Shown: piece after piece, positions 6,762-13,999 of the stretch | How the letters are laid out: every line of letters begins with the position of its first letter | Position numbering within the stretch: position 1 is the first letter of the stretch | The notes under the pieces: generated by a model | What the model was told of the DNA's origin: nothing | Seen by the model: only the letters and a program-made list of their open reading frames with translations | Databases searched by the model: none | Made by a program: the position numbers and the translations under genes | DNA from: DATDMG01 sp036518955 | Lineage (GTDB): Bacteria > Actinomycetota > Actinomycetes > Actinomycetales > Kineosporiaceae | Direction of reading: 5' to 3' | NCBI GenBank assembly: GCA_036518955.1 | Contig: DATDMG010000348.1 | Coordinates: 1-14,011, forward strand | Length of the DNA stretch: 14,011 nucleotides

Positions 6762-8561
6762 TCACCCACCTTGGCCGCGGATCACCGATCCGACCGTGCG
6801 GATCAGGATCTTCACGTCGAGCCAGAGGCTCCAGTTCTCGATGTAATAGTTGTCGAACATCGCCCGGTCCGCGATCGAGGTGTCCCCACGCAGCCCGTGC
6901 ACCTGGGCCCAGCCGGTCAGCCCGGAGGGCACCCGGTGCCGGGCCACGTAGCGGGGGTAGGTCTGACGGAACTGGGCGACGAAGTGCGGCCGCTCGGGGC
7001 GCGGGCCGACCAGGCTCATCTCGCCCCGCAAGATGTTGAGCAGCTGGGGCAGCTCGTCGATGGACGTCTTGCGCAGGAACCGGCCGCACGGTCCGAGCCG
7101 GTCGTCGTGCTTGATGTTCCAGTTGGTGGCCGACTCCTCGTCGCTGGCCGGTTTCAGCGAGCGGAACTTCAGGACGTCGAACCGCCGTCCGTCCGCGCCG
7201 ACCCGCTCCTGACGGAACAGGATTCCCGGCCCGCCCTCCAGCCGCACGGCGATCGCGGCCGCGAGCATCAGCGGCCACAGCATCCCCAGGGCGCACAGCG
7301 CGAAGGCGATGTCGAACAGGCGCTTCACGTGCCACCCGTGGCTGCGGTAGGTGGCCCGGCGCAACCGGACCAGCGGCAGCCCCCAGACGGTGTCCATGTC
7401 GTCGCCGACCTGGTGCAACTCGAACAGTCGCGGCACCAGGAAGATCTCGCACCGGAGCCGGTCGCAGGTCCGGATGATGTCGACCATCTGCGACTCGCGG
7501 ACCGAGCCGAAGGCGACGACGACGTTGCGCACGTCCTCCCGCACCAGCACGTCCGACAGGTTCTCGGTGCCGCCGAGCAGCGGGACGGCGCACGTCTCGG
7601 GGTCGATCAGCGGGTGGTTGTCCACGAAGCCGATCGGCTGCAGCCCGTACTCGGAGTGCTTGAGCAGGGTACGGGCCAGCTGCTCACCCACGTGGCCGGC
7701 GCCGAGGATGAGCGTGCGGTGCGCGACCCGGCGCTGGCTGCGCACCAGCCGGACGAAGTGGTACGACAACGCCCGGAGCAGGAGGATCAGCAGCAGCGCC
7801 ATCATGGCCGTGAAGACCGTCACCCAGTTGACGTCCTCGCGGCCGAAGTCCGTCCGTGCCCGCGCCGACTGCACCAGCACGGTCAGCGCGACGGCGGCGA
7901 GCCAGCGGCCCACCACCCGGGGCATGTCGTCCAGCAGGGACAGCGACAGCCGGGACCGGTACAGCCCGCCGAACCCGTAGAGCGAGGCCAGCAGCAGGAT
8001 GAACAGGTAGACCGTCCAGTGCGGCTGCCGGTGCACGATCGCGATCGCGATGCCGCACGATGCCAGGTCGGCGCCGAGGAGCAGCGGCCGGACGCCGTCC
8101 CGCAACAGCCACCCACCGATCACCCAGGCCGGCCGGGTGACCTTCGCGGCGGCGGCGGAGGCGGTCAGGACCGGACGGTTCGCCCTGCGGGCGCCGAGCC
8201 GGTGCGCCCCGTGGTCGCCGGCCGGGCGCCCGGGTGCCGGCACCGCCGGGGCCAGCGTCGCGCCCGCGCCCAGCGGTGCGGATCCGGCCGCGGCCCTGGT
8301 GGCGTCGTGGGGGGGGCTGCCCGCGGGGCCGGCAGCGCGGTGTTGGCCGGCGCGGCCGGCCGGTGGGGGCACCGGGTGGAACTCGGCCAGGGTGACCGGT
8401 GCCGGGGTCGGTGCGGCGGTCGCCCGCGCCGGTCCCCAGGCTCCGCGGACGCCGTTGACCACGCCGATCGGGCCGTGCAGGGGGGCGCCGTTCACCGACC
8501 CGGCGCTCGGGAACCGTTCTCCGTCTCTTCCTTCCGGAAGATCTGACTCCGGAACGGTCAC
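6762..8561 (-). CDS. Polyprenyl-phosphate sugar-1-phosphate transferase (exopolysaccharide initiating glycosylphosphotransferase, WbaP/WcaJ type)
   Basis: This membrane enzyme moves a hexose-1-phosphate from a nucleotide sugar to undecaprenyl-type phosphate and starts repeat-unit assembly. Numbered from the GTG at 8561 it has 599 residues. Residues 1-145 are Pro/Gly/Ala-rich and disordered. Four hydrophobic helices follow (about 157-177, 182-200, 217-230, 246-268), then a Rossmann-like CoA-binding-type domain (about 282-375, LILGAGHVG). A re-entrant hydrophobic helix lies at about 412-437 after KRLFD. The catalytic domain carries LFRQERVG (448-455), DVLKFRSL (462-469), KTSIDELPQLLN (498-509) with the catalytic Asp-Glu pair, SLVGPRPE (516-523) and RVPSGLTGWAQVHG (543-556). 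The frame stays open to 8909. That stretch has lower third-position GC and low-complexity sequence, so I prefer the GTG at 8561 (GAGG directly before it and a G-run further up). The true start could differ. Confidence 0.9.
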   Translation of the reverse strand: MTVPESDLPEGRDGERFPSAGSVNGAPLHGPIGVVNGVRGAWGPARATAAPTPAPVTLAEFHPVPPPAGRAGQHRAAGPAGSPPHDATRAAAGSAPLGAGATLAPAVPAPGRPAGDHGAHRLGARRANRPVLTASAAAAKVTRPAWVIGGWLLRDGVRPLLLGADLASCGIAIAIVHRQPHWTVYLFILLLASLYGFGGLYRSRLSLSLLDDMPRVVGRWLAAVALTVLVQSARARTDFGREDVNWVTVFTAMMALLLILLLRALSYHFVRLVRSQRRVAHRTLILGAGHVGEQLARTLLKHSEYGLQPIGFVDNHPLIDPETCAVPLLGGTENLSDVLVREDVRNVVVAFGSVRESQMVDIIRTCDRLRCEIFLVPRLFELHQVGDDMDTVWGLPLVRLRRATYRSHGWHVKRLFDIAFALCALGMLWPLMLAAAIAVRLEGGPGILFRQERVGADGRRFDVLKFRSLKPASDEESATNWNIKHDDRLGPCGRFLRKTSIDELPQLLNILRGEMSLVGPRPERPHFVAQFRQTYPRYVARHRVPSGLTGWAQVHGLRGDTSIADRAMFDNYYIENWSLWLDVKILIRTVGSVIRGQGG

Positions 8562-9151
8562 CCTCGTACCCCCCTGCTGCGGCGCGCCCGGCGGGCGCGG
8601 CAGGCGATCGGTCGTCTGGTCGGTCTGGTCATCAGTGTCGTCACGTATCCCACCGTCGGTGCCACCGGCCGCCGGTGACGGCGGCGGGCCGGAGGCCTGC
8701 TCGCCTCTACTATGTTCGGCTTCGTCGCCCAGCGGGGCAGGAACCGCGAAAGAACCTCCCCCGCTGACCCGCGGAACCCGACACGCAGCGTCGCCGTGAC
8801 GGGACGTCAAGGGTCTCCCGGTCGGTACCCCGCCCCGGCCCGGCAAGGGGTCGGCCTGGGCATGGCCTCCGGCCCGTTCCTGGCGCATGCGGTCCGTCCT
8901 CGTCGTCACGATCCGTGCTGATGCCCGGATCGACCTCGGACACTCCGTTCGTCAGCCCATAGTGGCGACTACCCAGCGTGATGGTGAAGCCTTTCTCGTC
9001 TTCCACTCCAACGGATCAGTCGCGGCGGGTCTCCGACCGGCGTCAGCTGTATCTGAGGAGCAGTTCGGGTGACTGTCCGTGGCGACACGAAGGCGAGCGG
9101 CGATCATGCCAAGGTGTGGGCGCGCCGCCTGATCAGGGTCGCACCGCGTGA
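8562..9151. other. 590-bp gap between lhgO and the sugar transferase; no convincing gene
   Basis: No convincing gene is seen here. The sugar transferase frame is open through 8909 and a 98-codon minus-strand frame spans 9006-8710, but both look non-coding in composition and lack a good ribosome site. A+T content is locally higher at about 8940-9060. The best promoter-like pair on the minus strand is TTCACC at about 8987-8982 with CACTAT 18 nt downstream, which is weak. A perfect inverted repeat with a 1-nt centre (caccggc c gccggtg) is at 8663-8677. The gap probably holds the lhgO terminator and the promoter and long leader of the polysaccharide operon. Confidence 0.45.
8663..8677. repeat. 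Perfect inverted repeat in the operon leader
   Basis: Two 7-bp arms (caccggc and gccggtg) flank a single base, about 100 bp upstream of the sugar transferase start. There is no T-run, so it is not a classical terminator. It could be an operator or leader hairpin, or chance in such GC-rich DNA. Confidence 0.3.
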
Positions 9152-9156
9152 TCACG
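9128..9156. repeat. Two 10-bp palindromes with TGATCA cores at the 3' end of lhgO
   Basis: cctgatcagg (9128-9137) and cgtgatcacg (9147-9156) are both perfect palindromes, with centres 19 bp apart. The second contains the lhgO stop codon. Similar cores at nearly two helical turns could mark a dimeric regulator site, or may act as 3' structure. Function is unknown. Confidence 0.3.
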
Positions 9157-10357
9157 ACTGGCTGTGGGCCAGGATCTGCTCGCCGACGTGTTCGGCGATC
9201 GCCAAGGACGACGTGGCGGCCGGTGAGGGCGCGTTCCGGACGGCCGTCACGGCGCCCAGGTGATGGATCCGGAAGTCGTCGACCAGCGTGCCGTCCCGGT
9301 CGACGGCCTGGGCGCGCACCCCGGCCGGGGCGGCGACGACGTCGTCGTAGCCCAGCTCCGGCACGTACCTGCGGGCACGGTTGAGGTAGAGCCGTCGGCT
9401 CACCGACCCGGCGTACTCCTCCATCCCCATCCGCCAGTGCTTCCGGGCGAGCGCACGGAACCCCGGCCACGCCAGGGTGGCGGACAGCTCGCGGGGGGAG
9501 ATGTCGCGGCGACGGTACCCCTCCTTGGCCAGGGCCAGCACGGCGTTCGGGCCGACGTCCACGTAGCCGCCCACCCGACGGGTGAAGTGGACGCCGAGGA
9601 ACGGGTACTCCGGGTCGGGGACCGGGTAGATCAGGCCGTTGACCAGCGACGCCTTCTCCTGCACAAGCGTGTAGTACTCCCCTCGGAACGGCACGATCGC
9701 CGGCTCGGCCACATCGCCCGCCCAGCGCGCGACCGTGTCCGACTGCAGCCCCGCGCAGATCACCAGACGGTCGAACTCGAGGTTCTCCCCGCCCGCGATC
9801 ACCTGGACGGCGCCGCCGACCTGACCGATCCGTGCCACCGGCGTGCCGAGCAGCACCTGGCCGCCGGCGGCCACGACGTCGTCCGCGTAGGCCTGGCAGA
9901 CGGCGACGAAGTCGGTGATCGCCGTCCTGGGCGAGTACAGGCCGGCGACGCCGACGGCGTGCGGCTCGATCTCGCGGATCTCCCTCGGGCCGATCTCACG
10001 TAGCCCGGGGACGCCGTTCGCCCTCGCCCGCTCCCGGAGGCGATCGAGCGCGGTCCGCTCGCCCTCATCCACCGCGATGACGAGCTTGCCGACCTCGTCG
10101 TAGGGCAGGTTCCTCTCCTGGCAGTACTCCTTGAGCAGGGACATCCCCCGCCGGCACAGGGTGGCCTTGAGGGAGCCGGGGGCGTAGTAGAGCCCTGCGT
10201 GCACCACACCGCTGTTGTGTCCGGTCTGGTGCGCGGCGATCGTCCGCTCCTTCTCCAGAACGGTCACCATGGCGCCGGGCAGGAGCTGCCCGAGCCTGCG
10301 GGCCACGGCGAGGCCGAGGATGCCGGCTCCGATCACTCCGACGCGCTCTGCGGTCAT
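9152..10357 (-). CDS. lhgO: L-2-hydroxyglutarate oxidase (FAD-dependent)
   Basis: The 401-residue flavoenzyme oxidises L-2-hydroxyglutarate to 2-oxoglutarate, usually at the membrane with electrons going to oxygen or quinones. The FAD-binding loop is VGVIGAGILGLAVARRL (6-22). The family-specific stretch HQTGHNSGVVHAGLYY (43-58) follows, then a DAO-type second domain. The C-terminal FAD-contact region has GVRAQAVDRDG and RNAPSPAATSSLAIAEHVG. The length matches the LhgO family. I choose the ATG at 10357 over the in-frame ATG at 10375 because GGGGAG lies 10 nt upstream and the protein then begins right before the Rossmann strand. It is on the same strand as the polysaccharide genes but separated from them by about 590 bp. 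No link to polysaccharide synthesis is evident, so it is probably an independent metabolic gene. Confidence 0.9.
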   Translation of the reverse strand: MTAERVGVIGAGILGLAVARRLGQLLPGAMVTVLEKERTIAAHQTGHNSGVVHAGLYYAPGSLKATLCRRGMSLLKEYCQERNLPYDEVGKLVIAVDEGERTALDRLRERARANGVPGLREIGPREIREIEPHAVGVAGLYSPRTAITDFVAVCQAYADDVVAAGGQVLLGTPVARIGQVGGAVQVIAGGENLEFDRLVICAGLQSDTVARWAGDVAEPAIVPFRGEYYTLVQEKASLVNGLIYPVPDPEYPFLGVHFTRRVGGYVDVGPNAVLALAKEGYRRRDISPRELSATLAWPGFRALARKHWRMGMEEYAGSVSRRLYLNRARRYVPELGYDDVVAAPAGVRAQAVDRDGTLVDDFRIHHLGAVTAVRNAPSPAATSSLAIAEHVGEQILAHSQS

Positions 10358-10367
10358 GGCCAGTTCT

Positions 10368-10373
10368 CTCCCC
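10368..10373 (-). promoter_or_regulatory. Ribosome binding site of lhgO
   Basis: GGGGAG lies 10 nt before the ATG at 10357. It supports this start, because the alternative ATG at 10375 has no purine-rich site in front. Confidence 0.4.
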
Positions 10374-10461
10374 ATCGGTCGCTGTGGTGCCGGAGTCTGC
10401 CGCCGAACGGGTTGAGCGTGCGGCGTCGTCCGCCGGTGCGGGCGCCTCCGGGGTTACGTTA

Positions 10462-10478
10462 GCGCCCCCGGGGGGCGC
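10462..10478. repeat. Perfect GC palindrome in the divergent intergenic region
   Basis: The 17-bp sequence has two perfect 8-bp arms (gcgccccc and gggggcgc) around one central G. It is about 105 bp upstream of lhgO and about 80 bp upstream of the divergent GT2 gene. The AT-richer flanks include gttacgtta at 10453-10461, which offers a TAnnnT-type -10 hexamer on each strand (TACGTT on plus, TAACGT on minus). No good -35 partner is visible. It may be a shared operator or a hairpin that insulates the two units. Confidence 0.4.
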
Positions 10479-10544
10479 CATTACGCACTGCAGTCAGAGT
10501 TGTCGTTGAACTGCGCGGATGGCCAGTCGTGCGTCGCTGTCGGT

Positions 10545-10551
10545 GAGGGAG
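10545..10551 (+). promoter_or_regulatory. Ribosome binding site of the plus-strand GT2 gene
   Basis: GAGGGAG lies 5 nt before the GTG at 10557. It decides that start over the in-frame TTG at 10500, which would add 19 residues unlike the family N-terminus. Confidence 0.6.
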
Positions 10552-10556
10552 ATGCC

Positions 10557-11489
10557 GTGGAACCCGTGCTGAGCGTGATCATTGCCTGCCGGAACGCGGC
10601 GGACACCCTCGGGACCCAGCTGGCGGCCCTGGCGGCCCAGCCCTGTCCGGTTCCGTGGGAGCTGCTGATCTGCGACAACGGGTCGACCGACGGCAGCACC
10701 GAAGTGGCTCGGTCGTTCGCCGATCGGATCCCCGAGCTGCGGATCATCGACGCCTCGGCCGACCGGGGGGCGGGCCCGGCGCGCAATCTGGGCGTGGAGC
10801 GGTCGCGCGGAGCGTGGCTCGCGTTCTGCGACGCGGACGACGAGGTCGCCCCGGACTGGCTCGCGGCGATGTGCCGGGCCCTGGCCCGGCACCGTTTCGT
10901 CGCCGGCCGGTTCGAGTCGTCCCGGCTGAACGGGTGCCGCGTGCTCCGGTCGCGGCCGCTGCAGCAGCAGGACGGCCTGCAGACCTCCCCGATCGGGGTG
11001 GCGTTGCCGCACGCCGGCGGCGGCAATCTGGGGATGCACCGGGCGGACTTCGTCCGGCTGGGCGGCTTCGACCGGGCGATCCGCTGGCTGGAGGACACCG
11101 ACCTGAGCTGGCGGGCCCAGCTCGCCGGCATCCCGCTGGTGTTCTGCCCTGACGTCGTGGTCCACGTCCGGTTGCGGCGGACCTTCCGGTCCATGGTCGT
11201 CCAGGGTTGGCAGTACGGCGTCGCCCAGGCCTGGCTGGAGGAGCGATACGGGATGGGGCCCACCGGGTCGACCGGGCCGTCGCGGGTGGCGGACGCGGCA
11301 GCGGTGGGGGGCGCCCGACCGGCCCTGCGGGCCCGCCGCGTCGGCACCTGGCTGGTGGACCACCTGATCGGCGGCCGGTTGTGCTGGCGGGTGGGGTGGG
11401 TGGTCGGGCACCGCAGCCGGAGGCGGCGCGGGCTCCGGGGGGCGCCGCCAACCACGGCCGTGACCAGGTCCCCCCTTGTCCCGGGGTGA
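10557..11489 (+). CDS. GT2-family glycosyltransferase
   Basis: The 310-residue protein is a GT-A fold glycosyltransferase. The N-terminal strand is PVLSVIIACRNAADTL (3-18), with CDNGSTDGSTE (39-49) for nucleotide binding. FCDADDE (90-96) holds the metal-binding DxD (Asp92/Asp94). HAGGGNLGMHRADFVRLGGFD (152-172) precedes the acidic WLEDTDLSWR (177-186), whose E179/D180 are the likely catalytic-base region. The tail from about 235 is Gly/Arg-rich, with a weak hydrophobic patch at 263-285 and a basic RSRRRRGLRG stretch (286-295), which could favour membrane contact. It is transcribed away from lhgO and lies alone, 173 bp before the diguanylate cyclase gene. It probably works on a cell-surface glycan like the cluster on the other strand, but donor and acceptor cannot be read from the sequence. 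The TGA stop lies inside the palindrome ggtgacgtcacc (11485-11496). Confidence 0.83.
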   Translation: MEPVLSVIIACRNAADTLGTQLAALAAQPCPVPWELLICDNGSTDGSTEVARSFADRIPELRIIDASADRGAGPARNLGVERSRGAWLAFCDADDEVAPDWLAAMCRALARHRFVAGRFESSRLNGCRVLRSRPLQQQDGLQTSPIGVALPHAGGGNLGMHRADFVRLGGFDRAIRWLEDTDLSWRAQLAGIPLVFCPDVVVHVRLRRTFRSMVVQGWQYGVAQAWLEERYGMGPTGSTGPSRVADAAAVGGARPALRARRVGTWLVDHLIGGRLCWRVGWVVGHRSRRRRGLRGAPPTTAVTRSPLVPG

Positions 11490-11506
11490 CGTCACCGGCC
11501 GGCCGG
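11485..11506. repeat. Palindromes over the 3' end of the plus-strand GT2 gene
   Basis: ggtgacgtcacc (11485-11496) is a perfect 12-bp palindrome that includes the TGA stop. It runs into the self-complementary ccggccggccgg (11495-11506). No T-run follows, so it is at best a weak intrinsic terminator. No other element is seen in the rest of the 173-bp gap except the repeat before the next start. Confidence 0.3.
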
Positions 11507-11623
11507 GTCGCGCCACCCACCGCCGGACCCCGCGGCCTCCCCGCGGCCGCCAGGTCGTCCCCGGCCGTCCGGTGCTGCGGGTGACCGGGAACCTGGGCCG
11601 TCGAGGATCGTACGTTCGGCGTT

Positions 11624-11675
11624 TCTGTGTGCGTAGAGCGATGACGGTGGCACTCTGTGTAGATGAATGATGGTG
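11624..11675 (+). repeat. Imperfect direct repeat spanning the diguanylate cyclase start
   Basis: Two related segments lie at 11624-11649 and 11654-11675. They share the ordered blocks TCTGTG, TAGA, ATGA and GGTG, with a 4-nt insertion in the first copy, so 18 of 22 aligned bases match. The second copy contains the TAG that closes the upstream frame and the ATG of the cyclase gene. It could be a local duplication or a pair of regulator sites. Confidence 0.4.
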
Positions 11676-13357
11676 CGCTCACCGGCGCGCCGCGCACCTG
11701 GACGCCCGGGCTGCCGGGTCAGCTGGCGCGGCGCGGTGACGGCACCGACGGCGTCCGGATCGACCTGGTCGCCGCCGAGCGCATCGCGGAGCAGGTGCGC
11801 CGGGCGCTGACCGCGGTCCCCGCCGGGCATGATCCGGCCATCACCCGGCGCTGGCTGCGAACGGTCGAGCGGCTGCTGCCGCTGGCGGGTGAGCACGACC
11901 GGGCCAGGTTGCTGCAGGCGCGCGCCGCCGTCCGCTCCGCGGGGGATCCGCACGGCCGGGGCCGCCCCGCGGAGGCGGTGCTCGCCGACGCCGCGACCGC
12001 CGCGGAACTGTTCGAGCAGATGGGGGAACCGCTCCCGGCCGCCACCAATTTCGTCGCCGCCGCGAACGCGGCGGCCGCCACCGGGCACATCCCGCTCGCC
12101 CTCGAGACCACCGTTCGGGCTCTGGTCGCCCTCGGCGACGTTCCGCCCGGCGGAGGCCGCCGGGCCACCGGCGCCGGCGCCGCCTCCGAGCACGGCGTGG
12201 ACGTCGAGGCGTCCCTCGCCGCCCGGCTGGGGGCGCTGTGCCACCAGTTCCTCGACTACCCCCGGGCGCTCCGGTTCTACGAGCTCGCGCTGGCGGCCTG
12301 CGGCAGCGACGCGGACGGCCGCTGGTGCCCTGCCGTGACGGCGCTCGCCGACGTCCTGCTGGCCCGGGTCGGCGAGTTGCCCCCGGCCGACGCCGATCGC
12401 CCGGGGCTGCTCGACCGCGCCGAGGCGTTGGCCCGGCGCCTGGCGTCGGAGGGACACCCGGAAGTGTTCCGGACCGTGCACGGGCCGCGGTTGCTGGCCG
12501 ACGTGATGTGCGAGCGGGGCCGGCCGGCGGCCGCTCGGGACGTACTGGCCGCGATCCCTCCGGACCTGCCCGACGACCTCGCCGGCCCGGTCCACCTGTC
12601 CCGCGGCCGCACCCTGATGCTCCTCGACCGGCCGGTGGAGGCGGTGGCCCGGTTCGACCTGGCGCTCGCCGCGCTCGCCGCCGAACCCCACCGCGCCGAG
12701 CGGTTGCACGGGCTCCGGCTGCGGTCGGCCGCCCGGCAGGCCGCGGGTGACGTCCCGGGAGCGCTGGCGGACGCCCTGCTCCTGGCGGACCTGTTGTGGA
12801 GCCGGCACCAGCGTCAGGTGGGCGGGTTCATGGACCAGCTGTGGTCCCGGGCCGGAGCCGAAGGGGAGGCGCAGGCCCTCCTGGTGACCGCTGAGCAGGA
12901 CCCGCTGACGGGGTTGGCGAACCGCCGAGCGGTCGAGCGGTTCTGCGCATCGCTGCACCCGGGGAGCGGGATCTGCCTGGTGCTCATCGACGTGGACCAC
13001 TTCAAGACGGTCAACGACCGGTTCGGCCACGGGGTGGGGGACGCCGTGCTCCGCGAGACGGCGTCCCTGCTCACCCGGTCCGTCCGGGCGATGGACATCG
13101 TCGCGCGGTGGGGCGGCGAGGAGTTCTTGATCGCCTTGCCGGGCGGGTCCGGCCGGCTCGGCGCGGACGCCGCGGCCCGGGTGTGCCGCCGGGTGCGGGA
13201 CCACGGCTGGTTCCGGCTGGCCCGCGGGCTGCGGGTCACGGTCAGCGCGGGAGTGGCCAGCGGGACGGCGGCCGGACTCGGCGAGGTGCTGCACCGCGCG
13301 GACACGGCGCTCTACACGGCCAAGGCCTCCGGGCGGGACCGGGCCGTCGCCCGCTGA
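11663..13357 (+). CDS. Diguanylate cyclase with an alpha-helical (TPR-like) N-terminal region and C-terminal GGDEF domain
   Basis: The 564-residue protein makes cyclic di-GMP from two GTP. Residues about 35-400 are Ala/Leu-rich and helical, with repeating patterns such as YPRALRFYELALAAC (199-213) and RPVEAVARFDLALAAL (323-338) that resemble degenerate TPR units. No membrane helices or signal peptide are seen, so it should be cytosolic. The GGDEF domain starts at DPLTGLANRR (413-422). It has LIDVDHFKTVND (441-452) with metal ligand Asp443 and the active motif RWGGEEF (482-488). RAMD (475-478) sits exactly five residues before GGEEF, matching the RxxD inhibitory site for product feedback. An in-frame TAG immediately precedes the ATG, so the start cannot lie further upstream. 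No clear ribosome site is visible. What the N-terminal region senses is unknown. Its neighbours suggest control of surface polysaccharide. Confidence 0.9.
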   Translation: MNDGALTGAPRTWTPGLPGQLARRGDGTDGVRIDLVAAERIAEQVRRALTAVPAGHDPAITRRWLRTVERLLPLAGEHDRARLLQARAAVRSAGDPHGRGRPAEAVLADAATAAELFEQMGEPLPAATNFVAAANAAAATGHIPLALETTVRALVALGDVPPGGGRRATGAGAASEHGVDVEASLAARLGALCHQFLDYPRALRFYELALAACGSDADGRWCPAVTALADVLLARVGELPPADADRPGLLDRAEALARRLASEGHPEVFRTVHGPRLLADVMCERGRPAAARDVLAAIPPDLPDDLAGPVHLSRGRTLMLLDRPVEAVARFDLALAALAAEPHRAERLHGLRLRSAARQAAGDVPGALADALLLADLLWSRHQRQVGGFMDQLWSRAGAEGEAQALLVTAEQDPLTGLANRRAVERFCASLHPGSGICLVLIDVDHFKTVNDRFGHGVGDAVLRETASLLTRSVRAMDIVARWGGEEFLIALPGGSGRLGADAAARVCRRVRDHGWFRLARGLRVTVSAGVASGTAAGLGEVLHRADTALYTAKASGRDRAVAR

Positions 13358-13358
13358 C

Positions 13359-13406
13359 CGGTCGGCGGCGGGTGCGGTCGGCGGCGGGTGCGGTCAGCGG
13401 CGGGTG
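13359..13406. repeat. Three tandem 16-bp repeats at the convergent gene ends
   Basis: The unit CGGTCGGCGGCGGGTG occurs at 13359-13374 and 13375-13390, and with one G-to-A change at 13391-13406. The array begins one base after the cyclase stop and extends into the last codons of the RDD gene. The single changed base (13396) creates the TGA stop of the RDD gene. Confidence 0.85.
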
Positions 13407-13999
13407 CGGACGACGACGGTGCCGGGCCACTTGTCGTGCAGACACTGGCGCCGGGGATCCCACAGCAGCCACAGCTCGTCCAGGAGGGTGTACCAGCCGC
13501 CCAGGAACGGGACCACCGAGGCGACCTCGTAGCACAGCACGCGCTTCACCGCGCGCCCCCACCCCGGGCGGCCCTCGGCCTCCCACGGGCGGACCCGGAT
13601 CCCGACGGCCAGCTTGCCCGGCGTCGCGCCGCGCAGGGCGATGAAGACGACGTTGTAGGCGATGTTGACGGCCACGTAGACGCCGATCAGCCGGACGTAC
13701 CCGCTGAGGAACCCGGGCGTGGTGTAGAGGTCGAACGGGCCCGGCTGCGGGCCGTTGTGGTCGGCGGCCGCCTGGACCTTGTCGAGGTAGCTGCGCGTCG
13801 CGTCGAGAATGCTCCCGATGAAGCCGAAGCCGAGGACCAGGGTCAGGACCGCCACCGGGATCCCGTCCAGAATCCGGGCGAGCAGGCGCCAGCCCGCACC
13901 GGCCAGGGGCATGCCGTCCGGCGTCGCCGGCGCCCACCGACTCGCCGGGTAGCCCGGATACCCCGCCGGACCGGACCGGACCGGGCCGTACCCGGGCAT
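13394..13999 (-). CDS. RDD-family membrane protein, N-terminus possibly beyond the right edge
   Basis: The protein is a small integral membrane protein of the RDD family, whose members are poorly characterised and sometimes linked to transport. From the ATG at 13999 it has 201 residues. A Gly/Tyr/Pro-rich tail (1-34) is followed by AGWRLLARILDG (35-46) with the conserved Arg/Asp pair. Membrane helices lie at about 46-66, 102-122 and 158-180. The signature GATPGKLAVGIRV is at 124-136, and the closing motif DPRRQCLHDKWPGTVVV (181-197) has Asp189. The frame stays open to the window edge, where the codons upstream of the ATG continue the Gly-Tyr-Pro pattern, so the real start is probably outside. 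It converges on the diguanylate cyclase with 36 bp between stops. No functional link is evident. Confidence 0.85.
   Translation of the reverse strand: MPGYGPVRSGPAGYPGYPASRWAPATPDGMPLAGAGWRLLARILDGIPVAVLTLVLGFGFIGSILDATRSYLDKVQAAADHNGPQPGPFDLYTTPGFLSGYVRLIGVYVAVNIAYNVVFIALRGATPGKLAVGIRVRPWEAEGRPGWGRAVKRVLCYEVASVVPFLGGWYTLLDELWLLWDPRRQCLHDKWPGTVVVRTRR

Noticed and set aside
6771..8546. Plus-strand open frame of 591 codons
   Set aside because: It mirrors the sugar transferase gene on the other strand and has a Gln/Pro/Arg/Val-rich composition with no recognisable fold.
8710..9006. 98-codon minus-strand frame as a small gene
   Set aside because: The GTG start has no spaced ribosome site, codon use is mixed, and the second half is Arg/Gly/Pro-rich like a shadow frame.
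11485..11506. Intrinsic terminator after the plus-strand GT2 gene
   Set aside because: The palindromes are strong but no T-run follows and the loop would be too small. I list them only as repeats.
11492..13294. Minus-strand open frame of 600 codons
   Set aside because: It is antisense to the GGDEF gene, which has intact catalytic motifs.
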